From Phycisphaeraceae bacterium (lineage in GTDB: Bacteria; Planctomycetota; Phycisphaerae; Phycisphaerales; Phycisphaeraceae), in contig JAJDCS010000003.1 of assembly GCA_029260715.1 (NCBI GenBank), positions 62,001 to 126,000 of the forward strand: DNA of 64,000 nt. The letters run 5' to 3'. Below, in pieces: positions 8,462 through 16,996 of the stretch (position 1 is the first letter of the stretch; every line of letters starts with the position of its first letter). The notes under the pieces were generated by a model. It worked only from the letters and a program-made list of their open reading frames with translations. It had not been told where the DNA came from and did no database searches. Position numbers and translations under genes: made by a program.

Positions 8462-9484
8462 ATGAACCTCAACGACGAAAAGTACACCCGCTTCGGCCTA
8501 GTCCGCGACATGCTCGCCACCGCCGACGTCGTCGCTAACTTCGACCCCGACCAAGCCGCTGACACCGCCGCCGCCATCGCCTCCGTCGGCCGCCTCCTGC
8601 TCACCGGCGAAGGGTCCAGCCGAATCTTCCCAGCTAAAAACGCCATCACACACGCCCACCGCCACGGCTACACACTCGCCCTGCACACCGAAGCCGCCCG
8701 ACAAGCACAAAACTACAAACTCAAAGACTGGGCAGTCCTAGGCGTCTCAAACTCCGGCAAAACCAGCGAGGTCATCAAGCTATTCAACGCCCTACACGCC
8801 AACCAACACAAGTATCTATATAGCCTCACCGCCTCACCCGACAGCAAGCTCGAATCCCTCGCCGCAAAAGGCTACGTCCTAACCTGCGGCAAGGAAGGCG
8901 CCGTCGCCGCAACCAAGAGCGTCATCGAGCAAGCACTCTTCACCCAATCCCTCATCGCCCACGCCACAGGCCGAACCGCCTTCAAAAAACCGCAACTGGC
9001 CGACCTCGCCACCGCCATCACAACCGCACTCACGCTCGACATCGACCCCAAAATCACCGCCGCCGTCGCCGCCGCGCCCACCGTCTACTTTGCAGGCCCA
9101 AACAACGGCGTCGCAGAGGAACTCACGCTCAAGACCAATGAAATCACCCGCAAAAAATCCGACTTCCTCGAAGGCACCTACGCAGTCCACGGCGTGGAAG
9201 AAGTCATGGACGCAAGCGATGTCCTCATCTGGATCAACCCCTACGAAGACGCACAAGACAAATTCACCGACGTGCTGGCCAAAGGCGTAGGCCTAAAGAT
9301 CATCGCCGTCGCCGACAGACCCACCCCGTTCCCCACCATCCAAGTCCCCGCCTGCGGCGACCTCGCCCCCTACGCACTCATGGCTGGCGGGTGGAACCTA
9401 CTCGTCGAAGCCGGCATCAAGCTCAACATCGACCTCGACAAACCCCAACGCGCCCGAAAAGTCGGAAACGAATTCACCGGATAG
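8462..9484 (+). CDS. SIS-domain sugar isomerase (GlmS/AgaS-like, no amidotransferase domain)
   Basis: 340 residues with two SIS folds. The first contains LLTGEGSSRIFPAKNA (about 45-60) and VLGVSNSGKTSEVIK (about 90-104), the phosphosugar-binding Ser/Thr loops. The second contains VYFAGPNNGVAEELTLKTNE and the GTYAVHGVEEVMD segment typical of the isomerase half of GlmS-like proteins. There is no N-terminal glutaminase domain, so it is more like AgaS or a fructosamine deglycase/isomerase. The position right after a phosphofructokinase on the same strand suggests amino-sugar or sugar-phosphate entry to glycolysis (inference). Confidence 0.85.
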   Translation: MNLNDEKYTRFGLVRDMLATADVVANFDPDQAADTAAAIASVGRLLLTGEGSSRIFPAKNAITHAHRHGYTLALHTEAARQAQNYKLKDWAVLGVSNSGKTSEVIKLFNALHANQHKYLYSLTASPDSKLESLAAKGYVLTCGKEGAVAATKSVIEQALFTQSLIAHATGRTAFKKPQLADLATAITTALTLDIDPKITAAVAAAPTVYFAGPNNGVAEELTLKTNEITRKKSDFLEGTYAVHGVEEVMDASDVLIWINPYEDAQDKFTDVLAKGVGLKIIAVADRPTPFPTIQVPACGDLAPYALMAGGWNLLVEAGIKLNIDLDKPQRARKVGNEFTG

Positions 9485-9498
9485 AAAAAACACCCACC

Positions 9499-9525
9499 AC
9501 GAGCCGCGACCGTAAGGGAGCGGTC
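9499..9525. repeat. GAGCCG...GAGCGGTC repeat, GACCG/CGGTC variant
   Basis: CACGAGCCGCGACCGTAAGG then GAGCGGTC, 14 bp after the stop of the SIS gene. It could act as a weak terminator-like hairpin, but no U-run follows. Confidence 0.75.
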
Positions 9526-9593
9526 CCGATTCGGCTACGCTGTACATAACGAAAATATCTTTAACGAAACCCCAACACCAGGCGTCACCCACC

Positions 9594-10685
9594 ATGGAAG
9601 CAGGCATCGTCGGGCTACCGAACGTCGGCAAGAGCACGCTCTTCAACGCGCTCACCGCCGCGGGCATCGCAAGCGAGAACTACCCCTTCTGCACCATCGA
9701 GCCGAACGTCGGCGTCGTCCCCGTCCCCGATCCGCGCCTCGATCGCATCAACCAGCACATCACCACTGAAAAAATCATCCCAGCCGCCCTGCGCCTTGTA
9801 GACATCGCGGGCCTCGTCAAAGGCGCCAGCCAAGGCGAAGGGCTCGGCAACCAATTCCTCTCACACATCCGAACCGTCGACGCCGTCCTTCACGTCGTAC
9901 GCTGCTTCGAGGACAACGACGTCGTCCACGTCGACGGTCGCGTCGACCCACTCGCCGACATCGACATCATCGACACCGAGCTCATGCTCGCTGACCTGCA
10001 GACCGTCGAGTCGGCCATGAGCAAAGCCGAGCGCCAAGCACGCACCGGCGACAAAGACTCAAAGCGCCGCGTCGAACTGCTCAAGCAGTGTCAGTCTTTG
10101 CTGTCAGAGGGCAAGCCGATCCGTAGCTTACAAATCGAAGACCCCGACCTACGCAAAGACCTCAGAGGCCTGGGCCTGATCTCCGCCAAGCCCGTGCTCT
10201 ACGTCGCCAACGTGGACGAGTCCGACCCGCTAGGCCAAGGCCCGCTCGCCCAAAAAGTACGCACACTCGCCGCCGAGCAAAACAGCCCCGTCGTCCCCGT
10301 CTGTGCCAAAATCGAAAGCGAACTCTGCGAGCTAGACCCGCCCGACCGTCAAGAGCTGCTCGATAGCCTGGGCCTGCCCGAACCCGCCCTGGCCTCGCTC
10401 GCACGAGAAGCGTACAAACTCCTTGGGCTGCACAGCTTCTTCACCGCCGGACCAAAAGAGATCCGCGCCTGGACCATCCCCATCGGCGCCACCGCCCCCC
10501 AAGCCGCCGGCGCCATCCACACCGACTTCGAAAGAGGCTTCATCCGCGTAGAGGTCTACTCCGTCGACGACCTCGACCAACTCAAAACCGAAGCGGCGAT
10601 CAAAGCGGCTGGGAAGTTGCGCGTTGAGGGGAAGGCCTACACCATGCAAGACGGTGACGTCTGCCACTTCTTGTTTAATGTGTAA
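9594..10685 (+). CDS. ychF: Redox-regulated ATPase/GTPase YchF
   Basis: 363 residues, the usual length. This universal P-loop protein binds ribosomes and prefers ATP. Seen are G1 GLPNVGKST (residues 7-15), G3 [10 protein letters not shown], and NVDE in the G4 position (NxxE instead of NKxD, the basis of ATP preference). A coiled-coil insert ([20 protein letters not shown]) and the C-terminal TGS domain ([20 protein letters not shown] to the final CHFLFNV) are also present. It stands alone between repeats, and hairpin repeats begin 7 bp after the stop. Confidence 0.97.
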   Translation: MEAGIVGLPNVGKSTLFNALTAAGIASENYPFCTIEPNVGVVPVPDPRLDRINQHITTEKIIPAALRLVDIAGLVKGASQGEGLGNQFLSHIRTVDAVLHVVRCFEDNDVVHVDGRVDPLADIDIIDTELMLADLQTVESAMSKAERQARTGDKDSKRRVELLKQCQSLLSEGKPIRSLQIEDPDLRKDLRGLGLISAKPVLYVANVDESDPLGQGPLAQKVRTLAAEQNSPVVPVCAKIESELCELDPPDRQELLDSLGLPEPALASLAREAYKLLGLHSFFTAGPKEIRAWTIPIGATAPQAAGAIHTDFERGFIRVEVYSVDDLDQLKTEAAIKAAGKLRVEGKAYTMQDGDVCHFLFNV

Positions 10686-10692
10686 TCCGTAG

Positions 10693-10720
10693 GGTGGGAT
10701 AAGCGCCAGCGCATCCCACC
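10693..10720. repeat. GGTGGGAT/ATCCCACC hairpin repeat
   Basis: GGTGGGATAAGCGCCAGCGC then ATCCCACC: 8-bp arms that close a GC-rich loop. It is located just after ychF. This sequence type is seen dispersed in many bacterial genomes. Confidence 0.7.
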
Positions 10721-10749
10721 ATCGGCTAAACGTGATTAATGAAAACAAC

Positions 10750-10789
10750 GGGTGCCTGGGGCTGAGTCCGCCTTAGGCGGATGCCCCAG
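10750..10789. repeat. GGGTGC hairpin with GCCTTAGGC inner stem
   Basis: GGGTGC followed by CTGGGGC, an inner hairpin TCCGCCTTAGGCGGA, and GCCCCAG. The same inner hairpin recurs in the GAGCCG repeats and in the hairpins at 30227 and 36331, which links the repeat families. Confidence 0.65.
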
Positions 10790-10833
10790 TTTGGGTGACC
10801 TATCCTATGACAGGCTACGCTTAGTCACAGCCG

Positions 10834-10873
10834 GGGTGCCACGGCCAGCGAGCATCAGCGAGTCGGCCGTGCC
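10834..10873. repeat. GGGTGCCAC hairpin, GGCC stem
   Basis: GGGTGCCACGGCC, a loop AGCGAGCATCAGCGAGTC, then GGCCGTG. Near-identical copies lie at 29574 and 30079. Confidence 0.75.
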
Positions 10874-10914
10874 GATCCCAAGGCGAGGCCCAAACTCATA
10901 AGACTACCGCTCAA

Positions 10915-11928
10915 TCAATCGTCAGCCCCCGAACCGACCCCCGCGACCCGCCGTTTCGCCACCACCTTCACCGCCGCGACCGAGATCAGGTTGATCGCGA
11001 TCGCACCCACCAGCACGTAAAGCCCCACAGCCGTTTCGGTCTTCACAAAAGACTTGCCCTCCAACAGGAACACCAGAAGCGCCAAGCCGAACACGTCGAG
11101 CATGGCCCACTGCCCGCACAGGTGCAGCCGCCGCTGCCACCGCACACGTTCTGTCGGGCTGAGCTTGCCCAACCAGAACACACCGTGCCCCAGCCACTGC
11201 AAGAACGGCACGCCGATAAGCGTCACCCCAGCCACCACCGCCACCACATAAGCCCCTTTAGGGGGCATCGCCAACGCCGAATCCAAAATGCTGTATGTGT
11301 AGCCGGAGAATAGCTGATCGACTCTGATGTACGGGAACACAGTAGCCGCTGCCAACGCCACGCCCCACAGCAATAACAACAGCGGCACCGCCCAGCGGTG
11401 CCAACCTACAGCCGACGCCAAACGCACCGCCACACCCGAACTGCCCGCCTGGCTGCTGCCGACGCGCTTGGCGATCAGGCTGCCGCATGTCATGCTCATC
11501 GCGATCGCCGCGATAAAAAAATAGAGCCCGACAACCGGCTCGGCGCTGACAAAGAACTGGTCGTTGGTCAGCACCAGGATGATGCACACCACAAACACGT
11601 CCAGGAACGACCACTTGCCCAGCGGCTCGATCCGATTGAGCCACACGCGCTGTTGCGCGGCGTCTTTGAGCTTCAGCCAAACCAGCCCAAGCGTCGCAAG
11701 CTTCGCGAAGGGGAAGATAATGGAAAAAACCACCACCAGCGCGGCGATCACGTACAGCCCCGATTCCCACATGAGGTACGCCGACCGCGGCAGGCTGTAG
11801 ACCTGTTCGCCTTTGAGAAAAATATCCACACGCAAAAACGGCACCGCCAGCGCCGTCACGTTACACACCAGCGACCCGGCGAGCAGGCCGGGGATCAACC
11901 AACGGCTGTGGTCGGTTTGTGTTGGCAA
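10915..11928 (-). CDS. PqiA-like multi-pass membrane protein
   Basis: 337 residues forming an internal duplication of a four-helix PqiA (paraquat-inducible protein A) unit. The first half has KWSFLDVFVVCIILVLTNDQ followed by the signature EPVVGLYFF; the second repeats it as QWAMLDVFGLALLVFLLEGK and TAVGLYVLVGAIAINL. PqiA proteins act with MCE-domain PqiB in lipid transport across the periplasm (known in proteobacteria); no MCE partner is present here. The N-terminal CxxC zinc ribbons of E. coli PqiA are absent. Upstream 250 bp separate it from the divergent small zinc-ribbon gene. Confidence 0.8.
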   Translation of the reverse strand: MPTQTDHSRWLIPGLLAGSLVCNVTALAVPFLRVDIFLKGEQVYSLPRSAYLMWESGLYVIAALVVVFSIIFPFAKLATLGLVWLKLKDAAQQRVWLNRIEPLGKWSFLDVFVVCIILVLTNDQFFVSAEPVVGLYFFIAAIAMSMTCGSLIAKRVGSSQAGSSGVAVRLASAVGWHRWAVPLLLLLWGVALAAATVFPYIRVDQLFSGYTYSILDSALAMPPKGAYVVAVVAGVTLIGVPFLQWLGHGVFWLGKLSPTERVRWQRRLHLCGQWAMLDVFGLALLVFLLEGKSFVKTETAVGLYVLVGAIAINLISVAAVKVVAKRRVAGVGSGADD

Positions 11929-12181
11929 GGTCGAGTGATTTCAGTCATTGAAAAAACGCGAGGTTTTCCCTTTGGGTTGGTCAGACCCGCCAACCCAATA
12001 CGCACCACTGTAGCGTTACTTCAGGGACGGTCCAAGGTCAATTTGATCGTTACCGCCTTGCGTGGCGCCGGGCCGCGCCACGGCTTCGCTTGCATCCGTA
12101 AGCAAGCCGCGTGAAGCCCCAGGGCATCCAGCCGGGATATCACATAGCCGCTTGCTGTGTCGTGACATCTATAATTAGGCA

Positions 12182-12499
12182 ATGGCCGTCGAGACCGATC
12201 GCCAAGAACACCCGGAAGACCCCGTCCCCCTCTGCCTGCATTGCTTGGAGCCGGTCGATCCGTTGGCTCATTACTGCCCGCAATGCGGCGAAGCCGTGGG
12301 GCAACTCACCCCGTACATCCCGTTCGTCAACATCCGCTGGTCGACGCAAATCTGGAGCCGGATGTGGCAGCAGACCTGGTCGCGTCAGACATCAATACTC
12401 GGCCGTGTCTTCCGCTTGCTTGTGATTGTCTGGTTCGTCCCGGTCCTTCTCGTAGGCCTAATACCACGGCTGTGGCGCAAACGCCGGGGGCAAGAGTAA
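12182..12499 (+). CDS. Small zinc-ribbon membrane protein
   Basis: 105 residues. An N-terminal zinc ribbon is formed by CLHC and CPQC (about residues 18-40). A basic linker follows, then one hydrophobic helix RVFRLLVIVWFVPVLLVGLI ending in RLWRKRRGQE. The layout suggests a cytoplasmic zinc ribbon held at the membrane. No function is known to me. The ATG at 12182 is the first in frame, but the ribosome site is unclear. Confidence 0.65.
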   Translation: MAVETDRQEHPEDPVPLCLHCLEPVDPLAHYCPQCGEAVGQLTPYIPFVNIRWSTQIWSRMWQQTWSRQTSILGRVFRLLVIVWFVPVLLVGLIPRLWRKRRGQE

Positions 12500-12896
12500 G
12501 CACCTACATCGGGCGCCTCCGAGGCCACGCGAAGTGCGCCCAAGCCAAAACCCGCAGCCCCGTTGTGAACCAATCCCAGCCTCCTGCTTAACAAGCCGCC
12601 CGCCGCGATAAACAACACCCCGCCGCACGCCCCCGCGCCCGCTCACCACAAACAACACCTCGCCTAACAAAAATATTTTTTCCCCTTCTAAATCCAATCC
12701 ACTCACGCCGCCGTAACTCTTAGCGACATGCCGACACAGCTAGCTAGCCGTCACCGAGCATGACAAACGTATCCGCTTGGGCGACAGGCACACGCCGCGC
12801 AAGGCCATGCGCGACGCCAAAGCCGTTCGCCGTCACAGCGGAGGAAGATGTAACCAGGCTTCACAGCCGCAGACAACAAAAAGAAACGGAGGCGTT
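12500..12896. other. Intergenic region without recognised gene
   Basis: About 400 bp of C-rich DNA with an AT-rich patch at 12667-12690. No coding frame with a ribosome site was found. The last part forms the leader of the PEP-CTERM gene, and a GGAGG lies 6-10 bases before its ATG. Confidence 0.5.
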
Positions 12897-13604
12897 ATGA
12901 ACCCCTTAACGCGAATCAAACTGTATCGATTGCTTTTCGTTTTCACCGGCGCTGCATTCACCGCCACACACGCCGCCCACGCCGTGTCACTCCAAGACCT
13001 TTTCGACGGCGACACCATCACCGTCGCGGGCGTAACCTTCGCCGATTGGCTGCTTGACGACATCGTCAGCGACGCGTCCCCCGGCTCCGAGCCCGACTTC
13101 ACGCTCATCGACGTGTCGCCCTTCCAAACCGGCAACACCGTCGGCCTACGCTACACCGCCAACAGCCAATGGTCCGTCACCGACGACAATTTCATCGACA
13201 CGTTCTATAGCTACACCGTCACCGCGCCCACCGCCCCCGTGGTTGAAGCGCAACTCGAACTGACCGGCTCGGGCATCACCGGCTTCGGCGGGTCGATCAA
13301 CATCATCGACGACCTGTCCGACGCCGTCACCCTCCCCGTCGGCCTAAACGCCGTCTTCGTCGACAACCTCGTCGGCGACGCGATGCTCGGAGATTCGTCA
13401 CTGCTCGCCTCGCTGTCGCAGCTAACCGTGGAAACCTCCGTCCTGATCGCCGGCGACTTCTCGGGTGATTCAGTCGCTCTACAAACATTTGAGCAGCGGT
13501 TCGTCTTGGACCAAACCGCCGTACCAGAGCCCGCCACCGCAACGCTCTTCAGCGCCGCCACCTGGGCCGCCCTGTTCGCGTCGCGCAGGCGTAAACGCCG
13601 CTAA
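12897..13604 (+). CDS. PEP-CTERM sorting domain protein
   Basis: 235 residues. The N-terminal signal peptide (LLFVFTGAAFTATHAAHA) has a likely cut after AHA near residue 30. The C-terminus is a PEP-CTERM anchor: AVPEPATATLFSAATWAALF followed by ASRRRKRR. Such proteins are exported, cut and anchored by an exosortase (known), which is not in the window. The middle is a beta-rich domain without named motif. The ATG at 12897 is chosen for the GGAGG just upstream and the signal peptide directly after it. Followed at 75 bp by the DUF4331 gene, so co-transcription is possible. Confidence 0.88.
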   Translation: MNPLTRIKLYRLLFVFTGAAFTATHAAHAVSLQDLFDGDTITVAGVTFADWLLDDIVSDASPGSEPDFTLIDVSPFQTGNTVGLRYTANSQWSVTDDNFIDTFYSYTVTAPTAPVVEAQLELTGSGITGFGGSINIIDDLSDAVTLPVGLNAVFVDNLVGDAMLGDSSLLASLSQLTVETSVLIAGDFSGDSVALQTFEQRFVLDQTAVPEPATATLFSAATWAALFASRRRKRR

Positions 13605-13678
13605 CCCGCCGCGTGGCGGAAGCGTTCAACAACACAAACCCATGAACCTTTAAACCTTCACTTTTAGGAGACACTGAA

Positions 13679-15235
13679 ATGACACGGAAACAAACAACCA
13701 TCACCGCAGCGCTAGCCGCCACGGCAGTCGTCACGGGCGCCGCCGCCATACACGCCTCCAACCACCGCGAAGCGCCCATCACCGCGCTGGACCACAAAGC
13801 GGACATCACCGATGTCTACGCCTTCGTCCCAGCGAACGATCCCACCAGGGTCACCCTGATCCTGTGCGTCGACCCACTGCTGGAGCCCGGCAACGGCCCA
13901 ACGCTCTTCCCCTTCGACCCAGACATCCGCTACGAAATCAAGATCGACAACAACCACGACGCGGTCGAAGACATCACCTTCGAGTTCCGCTTTGCCACGG
14001 AGTTCCGGATCCCCGCGGTGTACACCTCCGTGGCTGGGTTTGGCGACAGCGGCGCCGCCGACCCCGAGACGGGCAGCGTCATCGTGCCCCCCAGGATCAC
14101 CAGCTTCGACAACCCCGGCCTAAACCAGCGCCAGACCTACACCGTCACCATGGTCACCGACGACGGGCAGACCAAGACACAGCTAAACACGACCAACGGC
14201 AGCCCACTGTTCGTTGTGCCCGCCAACGCCGGGCCACGCACCATGGACTACGAAGCATTGTTCAACGCCGGCATCTACACCAGCCTAAGCAGGCCAAACG
14301 TCTACACCTTCGCCGGCACCGTGGACGACCCGTTCTTCATCGACCTTGGCGCCGCGTTTGATACCGCCAACTTCCGCACGCTGGGCAGCGGCGTCCCCGC
14401 CGTGCTCACCGACACCGAAGACCTCGCCAAGCAGAACTTCGCCGGCGACACCGTCTCGGGCTACGCGGTCAACGCCATCGCTATAGAAGTCCCCATCGCC
14501 ATGCTCACCAGCACCGGCCAGGCGCACGACGCGTCCGACCCCGAAGCCACCATCGGCATCTGGGCCACCACCTCGCGCCCGCGCATCACTGTGCGTCGTT
14601 CGCCCAACCCCGCTCAGAACAAAGGCGATTTCCGACAGGTCCAACGATTCGGCAACCCCCTGATCAATGAGCTGATCATCGGCATCGGCGCCAAAGACCG
14701 TTACAGCATGAGCGAGCCCGTCAACGACGACCAGTTCGCGCCCTTCTTCCTGAACCCACCCATCGCCCAGATCGTCGAGGCCCTCTACAACGAGCTCGCA
14801 CCCGGCGCCCTGGACGTGCCCGAAGGGCCCCGTACAGACCTGCTGCCGCTGGTCACTTACACCAACCCAATCTCCGGCGCGCCCAACCCCATCGCCGACC
14901 TCATGCGCCTCAACACCGGCGTCCCGCCCACAGCCCCCACCGCCGCTAGCCGCCTGGGCCTGGCCGCAACGCCCCCAGACTTGGCCGGATACCCCAACGG
15001 TAGACGCCTAGCCGACGACGTGGTGGACATCACCCTACGCGTCGGTGTCGGCGGCATACTCAACCCCGACTTCAACAAGTTCCCCAACAACCGCCTGGGC
15101 GACGGCGTCAACGTCAACGACGCGCCCTTCCGGCTCAACTTCCCGTACCTGGCCTCCAGCCCAGACGGACGAAACCGCAGGCACATCGACCCCGGCGAGA
15201 AATTCCCCGACGGCAGAGACGTGCCCGTGGATTAA
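13679..15235 (+). CDS. Secreted DUF4331 protein
   Basis: 518 residues with an Ala-rich signal peptide (ITAALAATAVVTGAAAIHAS). The mature start is SNHREAPITALDHKADITDV followed by YAF, the hallmark of DUF4331 proteins, whose role is unknown. Later FEFRF, DLAKQNFAGDTVSGYAVNAI and the C-terminal ADDVVDITLRVGVGG are family-like. AGGAGA lies 7 bases upstream of the ATG. There is no lipobox or PEP-CTERM tail, so it is probably periplasmic or released. The TPR gene downstream follows with the same orientation, a pairing often seen for this family as far as I recall. Confidence 0.88.
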   Translation: MTRKQTTITAALAATAVVTGAAAIHASNHREAPITALDHKADITDVYAFVPANDPTRVTLILCVDPLLEPGNGPTLFPFDPDIRYEIKIDNNHDAVEDITFEFRFATEFRIPAVYTSVAGFGDSGAADPETGSVIVPPRITSFDNPGLNQRQTYTVTMVTDDGQTKTQLNTTNGSPLFVVPANAGPRTMDYEALFNAGIYTSLSRPNVYTFAGTVDDPFFIDLGAAFDTANFRTLGSGVPAVLTDTEDLAKQNFAGDTVSGYAVNAIAIEVPIAMLTSTGQAHDASDPEATIGIWATTSRPRITVRRSPNPAQNKGDFRQVQRFGNPLINELIIGIGAKDRYSMSEPVNDDQFAPFFLNPPIAQIVEALYNELAPGALDVPEGPRTDLLPLVTYTNPISGAPNPIADLMRLNTGVPPTAPTAASRLGLAATPPDLAGYPNGRRLADDVVDITLRVGVGGILNPDFNKFPNNRLGDGVNVNDAPFRLNFPYLASSPDGRNRRHIDPGEKFPDGRDVPVD

Positions 15236-15342
15236 TGGATCCTCCAATGGGAGGGGAGAGAACACACCGCGGGCGCGCGGCTAACCCCGCACGCCCGCTT
15301 TACTCAACCAAACACCGCAACCCAAACGCATGGAGTCCGGAC

Positions 15343-16593
15343 ATGAAAACCCACACCCTCATCATCGTAGCCCTCGCCGCCGCTTCCATCACCACCCCCG
15401 CATCGGCCTCGGGACAAGCACACTCACCAGCCCAGCAAAAAATACACGCCGCACAAACAGCCATCGAAAACAACCCCAAGCAACACGAACCGTACAACCG
15501 CCTGGCCATGGCACTGGCCATGCGCGCCCGTGAAACCGCCGACCCCGCCTACTACGATCAAGCCCTCGAAGCCGCCCAACAGTCCCTTCGTCTAGCACCC
15601 GACAACTACGGCGCGAAAAAAGCCATCGCCTGGTCACGACTGGGTAAACACGAATTCCCCGCCGCACTCCAAGCCGCCAAAGAACTCCACCGGCTCGCGC
15701 CCGACGACATCACCGTCTATGGCTACCTCGTCGACGCTCACACCGAGCTAGGCCAATACGACCAAGCCGAGCAAGCAGCCCAGTGGATGCTCGACCTACG
15801 ACCCGGCAACGTGCCCGGCACCACGCGCGCCGCGCACCTCCGAGAGCTGTTCGGCGACATCGACGGCGCGATCGACCTGATGACAACCGCATACCGCCAC
15901 ATCCCGCCACACGAAACAGAGCACCTCGCATGGGTCCTGACCCACCTGTCACACCTCCACCTCACCGCCGGTCGCGTGGACCTCGCCGCGGAACTCGCAC
16001 AGCAAGCCCTGACCGCCTACCCCGACTACCACTACGCCCTGGCCCAACTCGCACACACCCGCGACCAGCAAGGCGATCACGAACAAGCCCTAGCACTATT
16101 CCAAAAACACTACGCCGTCGCGCCCCACCCCGAAAACCTCTACCTCGTCGGCCAGGCCCTCGAAAAACTCAACCGCCACAACGAAGCCAAAGCCGCCTAC
16201 CAAGAATTCGAGCAAGGCGCACACGCCGAGATGCAATCGCCCGACAACGCCAACCGCGATTTGATCTTTTACTACACCGACCACGCCAATAACCCCAAAG
16301 AAGCACTGCGCATCGCACGCATGCAGATCAATCTCAAGCAAGACGTGTACACGCTCGACGCCCACGCATGGGCCCTGCACGCCAACGGCCAACATGACCA
16401 AGCCCGCCAACAGATCGATCAGGCCCTAGCCGTCGGCACCCGCGACCCCAAGCTCTTCTACCACGCCGGCGCCATCGCCATGAAACAAGGCGACACCGCC
16501 GCCGCACACCGATACTTTGAGAAAGCAGCCTCGCAAAGCCCAGCGTCACAATGGGGCCGCGCCGCCACACAAGCCATGGCCGCAACGCGCTAG
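15343..16593 (+). CDS. Exported tetratricopeptide-repeat protein
   Basis: 416 residues. A signal peptide (MKTHTLIIVALAAASITTPA, cut near SAS-GQ) leads into at least eight TPR-like helix pairs. Examples are AAQQSLRLAPDNYGAKKAIA, AKELHRLAPDDITVYGYLVD and the last DAHAWALHANGQHDQARQQI. TPRs act as protein-binding scaffolds. The ATG at 15343 is chosen over an in-frame one at 15235 because the signal peptide begins here and a GGAG is close. The gene is 107 bp after the DUF4331 stop, so both likely belong to one exported module. Confidence 0.85.
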   Translation: MKTHTLIIVALAAASITTPASASGQAHSPAQQKIHAAQTAIENNPKQHEPYNRLAMALAMRARETADPAYYDQALEAAQQSLRLAPDNYGAKKAIAWSRLGKHEFPAALQAAKELHRLAPDDITVYGYLVDAHTELGQYDQAEQAAQWMLDLRPGNVPGTTRAAHLRELFGDIDGAIDLMTTAYRHIPPHETEHLAWVLTHLSHLHLTAGRVDLAAELAQQALTAYPDYHYALAQLAHTRDQQGDHEQALALFQKHYAVAPHPENLYLVGQALEKLNRHNEAKAAYQEFEQGAHAEMQSPDNANRDLIFYYTDHANNPKEALRIARMQINLKQDVYTLDAHAWALHANGQHDQARQQIDQALAVGTRDPKLFYHAGAIAMKQGDTAAAHRYFEKAASQSPASQWGRAATQAMAATR

Positions 16594-16711
16594 ATCACAT
16601 CACCTAAAAACCCACAAACACCCTACGCCAACGCCCCACGCCCGGACCCGGCCGACACCAAACTTAAGGTCAACCTCAACACAACCGACCTTATTAAAAG
16701 AAAGGGGCCTC

Positions 16712-16921
16712 ATGAAACACGCAGCCGCAGGACTCAAATACGGAGCGTGCGCCTTCTTCGGCTGGTACGCCGCCGTCATGGCCCTGGTACTGGTCACGGG
16801 GGCGGGCAACGCGGGCATATGGGTCGTCTTCGCGCCCCTGTGGGGCATCGCAGGCTGCATCTTCGGCTACACACGCTCAAAGCTCGAAAAAAACACCGCA
16901 ACAGACGACCCCTTCGATTAA
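16712..16921 (+). CDS. Small two-helix membrane protein
   Basis: 69 residues. Two hydrophobic segments (about 8-27 and 34-52) with a Gly-rich turn, then a polar tail TRSKLEKNTATDDPFD. An AAAGGGG ribosome site precedes the ATG at 16712. No homologue is recognised. It follows the TPR gene by 118 bp and precedes ubiD by 75 bp on the same strand. Confidence 0.6.
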   Translation: MKHAAAGLKYGACAFFGWYAAVMALVLVTGAGNAGIWVVFAPLWGIAGCIFGYTRSKLEKNTATDDPFD

Positions 16922-16996
16922 ACCCGCCGCCCGCCTAACGCCACCGCCTCCCGACCCGGTTGCACCCCACCGCGCCCCCGCGTAGCCTTCACGGGC

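Noticed and set aside
12740-12896. Possible cyclic-di-GMP (GEMM) riboswitch ahead of the PEP-CTERM gene
   Set aside because: GACAAACG and GACGCCAAAGCC resemble GEMM core pieces, but the P1b hairpin between them and the tetraloop receptor cannot be formed as in known members.
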